DNA of 64,000 bases from Diphasiastrum complanatum (Eukaryota > Streptophyta > Lycopodiopsida > Lycopodiales > Lycopodiaceae). A program made the translations under genes and the position numbers. Below the pieces are notes generated by a model that was not told the origin of the DNA, did no database searches, and worked only from the letters and a program-made list of their open reading frames with translations. Of this stretch, positions 12,129 to 22,717 are shown one piece after another (the first letter of the stretch is position 1; each line of letters begins with the position of its first letter). Location: the NCBI GenBank assembly GCA_029204225.1, contig CM055111.1, positions 23,866,899 to 23,930,898 on the forward strand. Reading direction: 5' to 3'.

Positions 12129-12300
12129 GTTTCCTTTGATCGAGATGTCAAAGAGATGTTCGTTCGTTGTCCATAGGTTCAGATTGTGAAAAAATACATT
12201 TATGATAGTATCTAGACGAAGGTTCATCCTTTGCCAGAACTGGAAAACATTCGCCTAATAGGTTCAGATCCCTAGAAATCTTCGCCGAGATTTTTATAGC
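12129..12300 (-). other. Short leader-like spacer
   Basis: It contains CGAAGGTTC (about 12219) and CTTCGCC (about 12280), like the leader at 9.65-10.65 kb. It may be the remnant leader of the element whose LTR is copy A2. There is no coding sequence. Confidence 0.35.
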
Positions 12301-13011
12301 CTATTTTCACAGTACTATACATGCCAAGGACAATTATTAGCAATACATAGACTTCCTCTACAATTTGTGCACCGTAGATCCAACCTTTGAGGTTGTAGTG
12401 GGTTCTTTTCCTTGCCTAACCTGAGTCCAAGATCTAGTCCATCTGGCATCAAAGAGACAAAGTTAGTTGTCATGCGTAGGTTTGTTCCCATGAGAGCGAT
12501 AGTTTAGTTCAGATTTCAACATGAATGAAGGATTCACATCTAACTCTAATGACCATTAACCCTACAATTCCTTAACACTACACATCCACAACAAAGATAG
12601 CTTACTCTTTCTCTCTCATAAAAAGTATAATAACATACAAACTCAATAACAATAAGATCCAACAATTAGCAAAATCCAAATAAACACGAGAGATGGAGGA
12701 AAAGTGATAGAGAGCAAGGACATTCATCAATCCATTTCTGAAGAGAACCAATTTGCTTTATTGAAATGAGAAAATGAACATGAGGAGCAACTCATGTTGG
12801 TCCCTTTTTATAGTAGAGAGAAGGACCCTGGCCTCTGAATCATATTGGTCCAGTCTTGTCTCTCTTTTTATTCAAATTTAAAAAAGTGTGAGAACCATCA
12901 AAATTGGAGGGAGACCCAACTTTATTCACTAACTTGACATTTAGGCCCTGCGACATTAAAAGTCTCGCAAAAAGACCTAAATTTCTTTTATTAACTTTTA
13001 ACTGATCAATC
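12301..13011 (-). repeat. LTR-like repeat, copy A2
   Basis: Direct repeat of 10702-11436. It lacks the GGCGCC primer-site motif at its low end, so it is either a 3' LTR or has been rearranged. It lies downstream (minus strand) of the accessory ORF at 13.4-15.6 kb. Confidence 0.65.
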
Positions 13012-13399
13012 AAATAAGTATGTGATCATCGGGTTGGACTTACACACGTAGGGTGCCAAATTCCTCTCACTTATTAACTAGGGTTAGGGTTGCTTTGGGA
13101 TCCGCAAACCCTCCAATAGTATTCCCCACCAAAACTGGTGGCGGTCCCATGACACCTACAAAAACCATGATTCTCCATGTTGGCTACTCTCCCAATGCAG
13201 ATATTTTGTCCAACTCTTTGTCGGCCTCAATCTCAGAGGTCTTAAACTTCAGAACCCATCCACCATGTGAGGACTCATGCGGATGTTGCTTTAAAAAGGT
13301 CTGGATTTGGTCCTCAACGTTGATGGGCCTTTGTAATAGAGGTGTTGTCCTTGATGAGGATGGACCCGCTTGGACTGCCAGTATGGTTGGTGGTTGGTC

Positions 13400-15623
13400 T
13401 GTTATATATGGAGCTCCCCCAGGTCCATGTTCGAATCTACCCCTGTATCCATTGGTACAACTTCTTGGTGCGGAGGGGAGAATTGCGGCATGACTGACAC
13501 GTGGATTTGTGGTCCAGCTTCAAACACTCGAGCGGCTGCTTTTTCATAGGTGGTGATGGTCTCTTTTGCCTTTGCCAACTCGGTTGAAGTTGCTCCTTTG
13601 AACCTATCAAAGTGGCCTTGGAATCTCTGAAGGGCCACTTTGCATGTCTCCACTTTCTTGAATAAATACGCAATCTCCGTTGGTGTGACCGGATGATCGG
13701 GTATTTGCGTTTGCAGATAGGCATCACGCTCAAGGGTGGTCGCATCTCATTCAGCTTGAAGCCATGTGCGATCTTGTTCAGCCATCTATAGTTGCCCCTG
13801 CAGTAGCTGCATCTATTGCTTTGCATCCTGCACGACTTTATCCACCTGATCATGTGCGCTTGTCAGGGCGTTTTGCAGGGAGCTGATGTAATTTTCCAAG
13901 CGATCAGCTTGTTGCTGGGCCACCTTCTTTTCGACTTCAGCCTTGTCTTCATGTTGTTTGGCTATCTTCAACTCTCAATCCAACTGGACAATTTTCTGGC
14001 TGATTAGAGTGTTTTCGGACCCCAGATCAGAGATTCTCTATTCCATTTTTTTTTTTATCCAGCATAGATTGGATCACTTGCACAAGGTTTGAAACCAAAC
14101 CTAGAGCATCACCAGAATCGACGGTCGTGGAGGCAGCAACAGCAGGAGGACCTAATGAAACTGTCCTTGGTTGGCATGGAATAGGTGCCACTAGCTCTTA
14201 TTCTTCAAAAATTTCCTCCTCTTCAAACCCTTTAGGCAAAAACTGTTTTGGTGATTTTACAACTTTGTTGACCCAAAGTGCGGCTAGGCTATCTTCCGTG
14301 TGAGGTTGTTGGCTGACATCTTCAACACCAATAGTAGATTTATGGATATGGCTGAATCCTCTTCTAGGGGATTGGAGTTCAAAGGGCGTAGGGCTCTGGG
14401 GCATTTCAAAAATTTTGGTGGCCCCAAGGAGGTCGGAATCATCGAACATATCCATAAAGAATTGTGTGTCTGGTGAGGTGGCTTCAGTGTGTGGGGGTGA
14501 GACAGCTTGGGCAGCTGTGATGGGAATAGTAGGCCCAATGGTCACAGACTGTCCTTGCATGGGAGCAGAGGCGAGGGAAGCATCAGAGGCTCTAGGGATG
14601 GGATGTTCAATGTGAACAACAACAGGGCGTGGAAGCGCAGCTGATGAGGTATGCCTAGTGCAACATCATGATGTGGAAGGCGAGTTAGGAATGACGATCT
14701 CGTTGCATGGACGACGACGACTATGAGAACTTGAGGTTTGGTGAGAAGACTCAGCCGATGCTTCTTCATAGACCAAAAGCACAGAATCCATGTGGAAGCC
14801 ATGGAGTCTGTTTTCTAAGTGAGAAGCGGCTAAAAGGGACAATAAAGAGCCATCAACGAACTGCTGCTAAGTACTGGCCTTAATAGCTCGTTTGAGCTCA
14901 CCAAAAACAGTCTTGAACCAATTATATGGTTCAAGAGGGGCTTTGGCCAACTTAGTGTGGGACTCCACTATCCTATGAAGCATTTGTGATGTGATGCGGT
15001 CTTTCCTGAGGTTGCCAACCATCAGGAAGTTGTTCAGTAGCTGGGCAGCACCGTGGATTGAAGGCTCAGTGATGGCTTCCCAGTAGGTATCCATCATTAG
15101 TCCAGTGCAGATCGTTGGTGAGGTCAATATATGGCTTGATGGCCTGTTTGGTGTGCTTGTGATTGGGTGAGGCCTGCATGCCGGATGCTATACCTATGGC
15201 TGCAAGGGCGGCCTCAGTGACACGCACCTTGTGTGTGGCTCCCTGGAAAGTGATATAAAATTTGGATTTCTCTTCCTTCCATGTACTGAAGGCAAGAGTG
15301 ATGAAATCCATATTGATAAGATCAAAAAAGACTCTCTCATGAATACCCATTGTAGTGAGCAGAGCCTCCGCAAGAGTCATCCATTGAGTGACCATGCTTG
15401 TGCCAGGAAGAATCATGATGTCTATTGCATATGGGACATCACGATGGATAGTATAGCATGGAGACTGGGAAGTATCGGTAGAAGACATGGTGATCAGAAA
15501 GGAAATATAAAACGCGTGAAAGTGTATCAGAAAGCAATGCAAGAATTTTGGAAGGCTTTGGTTGCAAGAAAAATTCGCAAGAGCTTCGCTAGCACAAGTG
15601 AGGAATGAATCGAATTCAGCCAA
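13400..15623 (-). pseudogene. Accessory retroelement ORF with coiled-coil tail (unknown)
   Basis: Minus-strand frames from the ATG at 15623 to about 13400 form one broken ORF of about 740 codons. The first 185 codons are intact and include WKEEKSKFYITFQGATHKVR and VTEAALAAIGIASGM. The next part (15127-14867) has MLHRIVESH and YNWFKTVFGELKRAIK, matching the plus-strand ORF at 6.6-8.5 kb. A Ser/Pro/Thr-rich segment (14802-14198) and a Glu/Gln/Lys/Ala-rich coiled coil (about 14050-13500, with stops) follow. The start-proximal region resembles the general layout of domains annotated 'putative plant transposon protein', but that assignment is from memory of the pattern and weak. It is next to LTR-like repeat A2. 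Confidence 0.5.
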
Positions 15624-15629
15624 CTTATA

Positions 15630-15777
15630 GGTGAATTTGGTGGGTCCATTACACTGAATACTAGTTTGCCTAATCAGTTCTGAACAAAAAATAACGTGAT
15701 AGTGTGTGTTCTTCTTCCGTCTTCTTGTGGTGATTGCTTATGGTGAATGCTTGATGTTGCATGTCTAATTCTTGACA
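15630..15777 (+). repeat. 3' end of a Ty1/copia LTR
   Basis: The stretch ends in TTGACA just before a copia primer-binding site. Only about 150 bp separates it from the minus-strand ORF to the left, so this LTR is truncated unless it extends into that ORF. No second copy was found. Confidence 0.5.
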
Positions 15778-15795
15778 TAGTATCAGAGCGGCAAT
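15778..15795 (+). other. Ty1/copia primer-binding site
   Basis: TAGTATCAGAGCGGCAATAG matches the TGGTATCAGAGC signature, complementary to the 3' end of initiator methionine tRNA, used by plant copia elements to prime reverse transcription. The second base of the signature is changed (G to A). Confidence 0.75.
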
Positions 15796-15964
15796 AGTCC
15801 TGCATGCCTGATCAGTGGATACAGCTTGTCACAGGCTCTGCAACAAAGTGAGAAAGTCCTTCACAGGAGGTGAAAGTTTGGAGAGACAAAAATGGCTGAA
15901 AGAAATTCTTCTTTGGTGTATTTTGTAGGTTTGGAGCTCAGAATCATCAGTGGGGAACGAAGAC

Positions 15965-16164
15965 ACAGTCCTAGAGGCATCAAAAAGGCCAAGGTAGCAT
16001 CAGACAGATTGAAAATCTGTTGAGTGGAAAGATTTTTACAATACTTCCTAGTTGTTGTGAAAAGCACAGTTCCGGAGGCATCAGAAAGGCCATGGCAGCA
16101 TCAGACATATTGAAAATCTGTTGAGTGGGGGAGTTTTTTACAATACTTCCTAGTTGTTGTGGAA
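15965..16164 (+). repeat. 100-bp tandem duplication in copia leader
   Basis: Two adjacent copies (15965-16064 and 16065-16164) both contain GGCATCA, GACA, TTGAAAATCTGTTGAGTGG and ACAATACTTCCTAGTTGTTG at the same spacing. They lie in the untranslated leader between primer site and gag. Confidence 0.8.
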
Positions 16165-16396
16165 AGTGCTATTTGTGTGAGAGGTTTGCCAAGAAATCTC
16201 TCATTTGTCTGTTTGGAGTACCGCAAATCACGCTAGACAGTGTCTAGTACTGCCATTCAAAGTTAGGAGGCTTCATACTTTTCACATTAGTGATCTCTGT
16301 CTTTTGAACGATCACACATTTTGAAATCTTTGCAAAGAGAAATCTAGAATATTTTCTTTGAAAGTTCTTATATTCTCTCTACTTTTCATCTTGTCT

Positions 16397-16648
16397 GTAC
16401 CAATATTGGATCGATGCGCTAGAGGTAAAGAAAACCAAGAGCAGTCGTACATCCGCGTGTCATACCAATATCACATATCAGTACCAATATCGGAGCAATG
16501 CGCCAGAGGTAAAGAAAATCCAAAGCAGTCGTCCATCAGTGCGTCATACCGATATCGCATACCCGTACTAATATCGGATCCATGCGCGCGAGCTAAAGAG
16601 AATCCCGAGCAGTCATGCACCCGCGCGTCGTACCAATATCAGGTGTCC
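16397..16648 (+). repeat. 84-bp tandem repeat x3, open frame of 28-residue units
   Basis: Three units (16397-16480, 16481-16564, 16565-16648) lie inside an open frame 16358-16711 that opens with a short hydrophobic stretch (MKVLIFSLLFILS). Each unit translates to a 28-residue repeat built on CARGKEN...EQS...SYQY. The frame stops 2 bp before the copia gag ATG at 16714. Three in-phase units make translation possible, but I know no such leader peptide in copia elements, and the repeat may simply be structural RNA. Confidence 0.6.
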
Positions 16649-16713
16649 AACAAAATTTTTTTTACAGTTCTGTGGTGTGATAAATTTTGTGATCCAGACT
16701 CATCTATCTAGTA

Positions 16714-17663
16714 ATGGCAACTCTAAGCAAGAGTGTCCTTAATGAGTCAAGCAAATTGGAAGGTGTCGACAACTATGCAGTTTGGAAATTCAAACTGAAG
16801 AACATTTTGATGGAAAAGGAACTATGGGAGATCATGACAGGTGAAGAGACAAGGCCAGTTTCTTATAAGATTAGCCATTTGATAGGAGAAAACGAAAAGC
16901 CCAGAATGTCATCAACTTATCAGTTAGAGATGCAATTATTCCCTATATTTCAGATTCAGAAGGACCAAAAGAAATGTGGGATACATTGAAGGCATTGTTT
17001 GAGATGACAAATACATCTCGAATATTGTTTCTGAAGATGAAGTTGCATACATTGCGGATGGATGATAGTGCAACTATTGCCGATCACATACTAAAGATCA
17101 AAGAGATCCATGAAAAATTAGCAGCAGTTGGAGAGCGAGTACAAGATTATGAGATCGTGCAATTGACATTGAATAGTCTGAGTGAGTCACATCAGATGTT
17201 TGTGATGAGTATAGCCACAAGAGAAAATCTTCCAACCTATGAAGAACTAGGTGGATTGCTTTTGCAAAAAGGGCAACATGAAGAGAACTTGAATCATCGT
17301 AACAGGAGCTATGATCAAGCTCTTGCAATTAGAGGACGAGGTGGAAGATTTGGTCGTGGAAGGTATCAATCAAGAGGAGGAAACTCAAGACGGGGATCAT
17401 TTCAACAATTTCATGAGCAAGTTAATGATAGTCTGAATCGAGGCAATTGGAATCAAGGTCGAGGTCAAGGACATGACTATTCAAGACAAAATAAACTTGA
17501 AAATTGTAGGTACTACAACAAACCTGGCCATTGGGAGTGTGAATGCTTCAAGAAACAAAAGGAGATGGAACAAAGAAAAGACAAATGGCAAGCGAGAAAT
17601 TATACTGATCAACATCAATTTTATGACTATTATTATGAAGACAATTATACTGATCAACATTAA
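16714..17663 (+). pseudogene. Ty1/copia Gag, one frameshift
   Basis: The ATG at 16714 opens a frame with LEGVDNYAVWKFKLKNILM, the standard N-terminus of copia gag-polyproteins (UBN2/gag-polypeptide family). The frame shifts near 16975-16989 and resumes as MWDTLKALFEM, continuing through the capsid-like region (LKIKEIHEKLAAVGERVQDY) and a Gly/Arg-rich linker (about 17325-17480). A zinc knuckle follows (CRYYNKPGHWECEC), whose second cysteine is tyrosine. The frame closes with a Tyr/Asp-rich tail holding an NYTDQH direct repeat. It is inactive, but the least damaged retroelement gene in the window. Confidence 0.85.
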
Positions 17664-18676
17664 TACGATGATGATCAATATGAGGATGATATAGGTGAGA
17701 GTTCAAAATTGTTCATGACAACATTAATGACAAGTGATGAAGCCAAGGATATTTGGTACATTGATAGTGGTGCATCCAAGCACATGACTTCAAGGAAAGA
17801 GTAGTTTTCGGAACTCAAGGAAACCGACAATGGTGATGGAGTTGGACAAGCTGATGGCAAATTGCTATTTGTTAAAGGAGTTGGAGTGGTACCAGTGAAG
17901 TTAGCCAGCGAAAAGATAAAATAGATAAGCAATGTGCAATATGTACTTGGCTTAGCTAACAATCTACTATCTGTTGGGACGATGGCTGATCAACAACTCA
18001 AGGTTGAGTTTGCCAATGACAAATGTCTTGTCAAAGACATCAAGAATCACTACAAAGTAATTGCTATAGGAGCTAGAGTCAACTGGAATCGACTCTACAA
18101 ATTGAATGCGAGATCTTTTACTCAAGCTATGGTAAGCATTGTTGATAGTCGAAGTGATCTTTGGCATCAAAAGTTTGGTCATATCAATGCTCAAAGCTTG
18201 CAAATCCTTAAAAGAGCTAATCTAGTTGTTGGATTGCCTGATATCTCTTTTGAAAGAAAAATTTGTGAGGGTTGCATTTTGGGAAAACAGCATAGAGACA
18301 GATTTCCCAAAGATGGAGCAAGAAGAGCCAATAACATTCTTGATCTTGTTCATAGTGATCTGTGTGGACCAATACAAACTAGGTCCACTAGTGGTTGTTA
18401 CTATTTCATCACATTCATTGATGACTATAGTAAACATGTCTGGATTTATTTCATAAGCAAGAAATCTGATGCTTTTGCCAAGTTTAGAGAGTTCAAGGCT
18501 CTAGTTGAAAAACAAACAGATTTTTATATTAAGACCCTCAGATTAGACGATGGCGATGAGTATTTTTCAACAGAGTTTATAGATTTTTGCAAGGATCAAG
18601 AGATCAAGAGACAAACTACTACACCCTATTCACCACAACAGAACGGAAAAACAGATCCATTGTGGAGATGGCTAGA
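17664..18676 (+). pseudogene. Ty1/copia protease and integrase region (unit R1)
   Basis: After the gag stop at 17661 the frame continues into the aspartic protease signature (WYIDSGASKHMT, DSGA at 17763-17774). The GAG-pre-integrase zinc region follows (LWHQKFGHINAQSLQ, then CEGCILGKQHR), then the integrase core with its first aspartate (DLVHSDLCGP) and FIDDYSKHVWIYF. The second catalytic region reads LRLDDGDEYF instead of the usual SDNGGEY form. The last conserved block, QTTTPYSPQQNG, runs out of frame after a small deletion between short AACGG repeats. The next bases still encode the expected SIVEMAR in another frame. The sequence then jumps back to protease-proximal sequence, starting unit R2. 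Confidence 0.85.
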
Positions 18677-19335
18677 GTAGTTTTCAGAACTCAAGAAAAC
18701 TGACAATGGTGATGAAGTTGGACAAGCTGATGGCAAATTTCTACCTGTTAAAGGAGTTGGAGTGGTACCAGTAAAGTTAGCCAGCGAAAAGATAAAACAG
18801 ATAAGCAATGTGCAATATGTACCTAGCTTAGCTAACAATCTACTATTTGTTGGGACGATGGCTGATCAACAACTCAAGGTTGAGTTTGACAGTGACAAAT
18901 GTCTTGAAGACATCAAGAATTACAACAGAGTGATTGCTATAGGAGCTAGAGTCAATGGAAATCGACTCTACAAATTGAATGCAAGATTTTTTACTCAAGC
19001 TATGGTAAGCACTGTTGATAGTCAAACTGATCTTTGGCATCAAAGGTTTGGTCATATCAATGCTCAAAGCTTGCAAATCCTTAAAAGAGCTAATCTAGTT
19101 GTTGGATTGCCTGATATCTCTTTTGAAGGAAAAATTTGTGAGGGTTGCATTTTGGGAAGACATTATAGAGAGAGATTCTTTAAAGATTGAGCAAAAAGAG
19201 CCAATGGCATTCTTGATCTTGTTCATAGTGATCTGTGTGGACCAATACAAACTAGGTCCACTAGTGGTTGTTAAAATTTCATCACATTCATTGATGAATG
19301 TAGTAGACATATCTGGATTTATTTTATAAACAAGT
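18677..19335 (+). repeat. Tandem pol duplication, unit R2 (truncated)
   Basis: A second copy of 17801-18460, offset 876 bp. It repeats the pre-integrase domain and the start of the integrase core and stops at the FIDE...ISGFIL region. It has its own stop codons (for example at 19188). Its right edge jumps back to the equivalent of 18033. Confidence 0.9.
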
Positions 19336-19976
19336 AAAGACATCAAGAATCACTACAAAGTGATGGCTACAGGAGCTAGAGTCAACGAGAATCGACTCTA
19401 CAAATTAAATGCAAGATCTTTTACTCAAGCTATGGTAAGCATTGTTGATAGTCGAAGTGATCTTTGGCATCAAAGGTTTGATCATATCAGTGCTCAAAGC
19501 TTGCAAATCCTTAAAAGAGCTAATCTAGTCGTTGAATTGCCTGATATCTCTTTTGAAGAAAAACTTTGTTAGGGTTGCATTTTGGAAAGACAGCATAGAG
19601 AGATTTTTCAAAGATGGAGCAAGAAGAGCCAATGGCATTTTTGATCTTGTTCATAGTGAATGTGTTGACCAATACAACCTAGGTCCACTAGTGGTTGTTA
19701 CTATTTCCTCACATTCATTGATGACTATAGTAGACATATCTGGATCTATTTCATAAGCAAGAAATCTGGTGCTTTTGCCAAGTTTAGAGAGTTCAAGGCT
19801 CTAGTTGAGAAACAAACAAGTTTTTACATTAAGACCCTCAGATCAGACGGTGGCGGTGAGTATTTTTCAACAGAGTTTATAGATTTTTGAAAGAATCAAG
19901 GAATCAAGAGACAAACCACTACACCCTATTAACCACAACAGAACGGAAAAACAGATCCATTGTGGAGATGGCTAGA
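19336..19976 (+). repeat. Tandem pol duplication, unit R3 (5'-truncated)
   Basis: Third copy, starting at the equivalent of 18033 (AAAGACATCAAGAATCAC) and running to the same end junction as R1 (ATGGCTAGA/GTAGTTTTC). It keeps the LRSDGGGEYF version of the second integrase motif, closer to consensus than R1. Several new stops are present. Confidence 0.9.
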
Positions 19977-20280
19977 GTAGTTTTCAAAACTCAAGGAAAC
20001 TGACAATGGTGATGAAGTTAGACAAGTTGATGGCAAATTGCTATCTGTTAAAGGAGTTGGAGTGGTACAAGTGAAGTTAGCCAGCAAAAAGATAAAACAG
20101 ATAAGCAATGTGGAATATGTACCTAGCTTAGTTAACAATCTACTATATGTTGGGACGATGGCTGATCAACAACTCAAGGTTGAGTTTGAAAGTGACAAAT
20201 GTCTTGTCAAAGACATAAAAAATTACAACAGAGTGATTGCTATAGGAGCTAGAGTCAACGGGAATCGACTCTACAAATTG
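19977..20280 (+). repeat. Tandem pol duplication, unit R4 (3'-truncated)
   Basis: Fourth partial copy (304 bp), equivalent to 17801-18105. It breaks off at CTCTACAAATTG and continues into unrelated sequence that leads to a different copia gag. Confidence 0.9.
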
Positions 20281-20379
20281 CCTTGGCTAAAGTGTCAAAT
20301 GGAGTTTCGTCTTCATCCAAGGCATTTGAATTCTTTTGCTTCTGTAAGATTGAAGTAGAGGCTGGCTTTGTTGATTCAT

Positions 20380-22716
20380 TAGATACATATGGCTATTGCA
20401 ATTTAGGCTAGGATTACGATCAATCTTGATGGCACAAATTATTGTGAATGGAAGTTCAAGATCAAAGCACTGCTAAAAGGCAAAGGGATATGGTCATTGA
20501 CTGATCTCACTGAACAAAAGCCTCCAGAGGAAGACCCAAGGAGAGCAAAATAGATAAGGAAGGATGAACATGCAATGGCGATCATCATGTCCTCCATAAA
20601 CGAAAAAACTAAACTAGAAGTACGAAGTGAGGACGGCCATGTTGGTTATGCACCTCCACAATCAACTATAATGTTTGCGATGAGATGGCAACGAGCTGGA
20701 TCAGCTTGTTGACAAGATCAAAATGATCTTCGCTCAGCTCTCTGCATCTGGATATGAGCATCAAGTCCCAACACCCTAGCAACTGATGTACTTCATAAAA
20801 TCTCTACCTTCATCCTACCAGTCGCTAAGAATGCTCATCTTGAACTAATCTGAGATGACATTCGAAAGAGCAGTCAGCCTTGTCGTAGATGAAAGACTGA
20901 TGAGAGATGAAGGAGAAGTAAACGGCGACCAGGAGAAGGCCCTCTTTACAAGAGGAAAGAGGAAATACAAAAACAAGCCCAAAATCGACAAGACTCAAAC
21001 GAAGTCTTCAACAAGAGGCAACAACAACAAAGAAACCTCTACATGAGATCATTGTGACAAATTGGGACACACAGTAGATAGATGCTGGTTCAATCCAACA
21101 ATACTTTGCAAGAAGAAAAGATAGCGTATTGAATGCTTTTGAAATAAAAATCATTTCTAGCATAGAAGAATGTATCATTTGAATATGAGGAGTCTCTACG
21201 ATATGAGCAGAAGAGAGCTAGTAAGTGGTCTAAAAATCACAAGTCCAGAGTCCGACTTCTGTAAAGCCTGTCAGAAGGGTAAGAAGCATTGAAGTCCATT
21301 TGTACATGAAGGGAGGAGAGCCAAGGGCATCCTTGAGCTTTTTCACTTAGATGTCTGTGGACCGATGAAAGTCGATTCCCTCTCTGGATCACGATACTTC
21401 CTTACATTCATTGATGACTACAACAAGATGATGACAATATACTACTTAAAGAAGAAGTCCAAAGTGTTTGAAACATTCAAGAAGTTCATGGCATTTGTAG
21501 AATGACACACCTCCAAGAGACTACAGACAATCAGGTTGACAATGGAGGCAAGTATTTGAGCAAGGATTTTTCAAGCTTCTGCTAGGACAGAGGAATCAAA
21601 CATTACTTTACACCAGCTTATACACCATAGTATAATGGTGTCGCACAATGAAACATGACTCTTGTCAAAGGAGCTAAATGCATGATGGCGCAAGCGCAGT
21701 TTCCAAGTCAGTTTTGGGTCGAAGCAATTGCAGCAGCTATGCACCTACAGAGAGTAGATCGATAACAATGACGTTGGAAAACAAAACACCGTACGAAATG
21801 TGGAAGAGTGAGAAGGCCGATCTATCATACATATGAGTGTTTGGATGTGCAACATACATGCACATACCAAAAGAAAAAAGAAGCAAGCTCGATGAAAAGT
21901 CAATGCAAACAGTCATGGTCAGTTATTCGAACGGCTCACAGATCTACCGACTCTACAATCCAACCTCAAATAAGGTGGTAATGAACTAAGACATAAAGTT
22001 CACGAATTGATGTTTTCAGACGTCAAAGATTCAAAAGGCCATGAAATCTTCTCAATACTACCGATTGTAGAGGGAGCTCAAGGCCAGACATCGAACTAGA
22101 ATGTCGAACCAAAAACTCTAGAGTAGGATACATAAGACCAACCTATCAAAGAAATCGAAGAGAAAACACACCAGCAATGACAAATCGAACCAAGGAGGTC
22201 GACAAGAATGGGAAGACCCCCTTACAGATTCATTGCTAATCTTTAGTGGAGTGAAGATACAGATGTCGAATTTTGTAGCTACACTGAAGAATTGATGACA
22301 TATCTGGAAGCTATCCGGAATCCAAAGGGAGAATTTTGGAAGCAAGCAATGTCGAAGGAGATCGAATCGATGAAACAGATCAGGTGTGGACACTGGAACC
22401 ACTTCCCAAAGGAAAGAAAAAGATTGACTACAAATGGGTATACAAGAAGAAACTGAAATCAAATGGAAGTGTCGGATGTTACAAAGCTCAACTTGTCGCT
22501 AAAGGTTATACACAGAGGTATGGTATCTACTACTTTGATACATACTCATCGATGGTCAAGATGTCGAGCATCCAACTACTCCTGGCCTATGTAATGAAGT
22601 ACGATATGGAAGTGAAATACATTGACGTGAAGACAACCTTTCTCCATGGACACCTAGATGAAGAAATCTTCATGAAGCAGCCTGAAGGATATGAAGACCT
22701 GAACAATTGAGACTAC
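20380..22716 (+). pseudogene. Second, older Ty1/copia gag-pol remnant
   Basis: Broken plus-strand frames give the copia domains in order. Gag N-terminus: NLDGTNYCEWKFKIKALLKG near 20430. Zinc knuckle: CDKLGHTVDRCW near 21050. GAG-pre-integrase: MYHLNMRSLYDMSRREL, then CKACQKGKKH near 21260. Integrase start: ELFHLDVCGPMK and FLTFIDDYNKMM near 21400. Degraded integrase tail follows, then the N-terminal part of the RVT_2 reverse transcriptase (22336-22710) with YKAQLVAKGYTQRYGI and the first catalytic aspartate in IDVKTTFLHGHLDEEIFM. The YVDD half of the polymerase and RNase H are missing. Many stops mark it as old; its gag differs clearly from the element to its left. Confidence 0.8.
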
Positions 22717-22717
22717 G

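Noticed and set aside
11424-12227. Several overlapping minus-strand ORFs of 60-100 codons
   Set aside because: All are readings of the 25-bp minisatellite in rotating frames; the peptide words repeat because the DNA repeats.
17473-17694. Overlapping ORFs in other frames of copia gag (for example 17473-17694 +, 17481-17678 -)
   Set aside because: Shadow frames of the gag zinc-knuckle and Tyr/Asp-rich tail; the composition is explained by the real frame.
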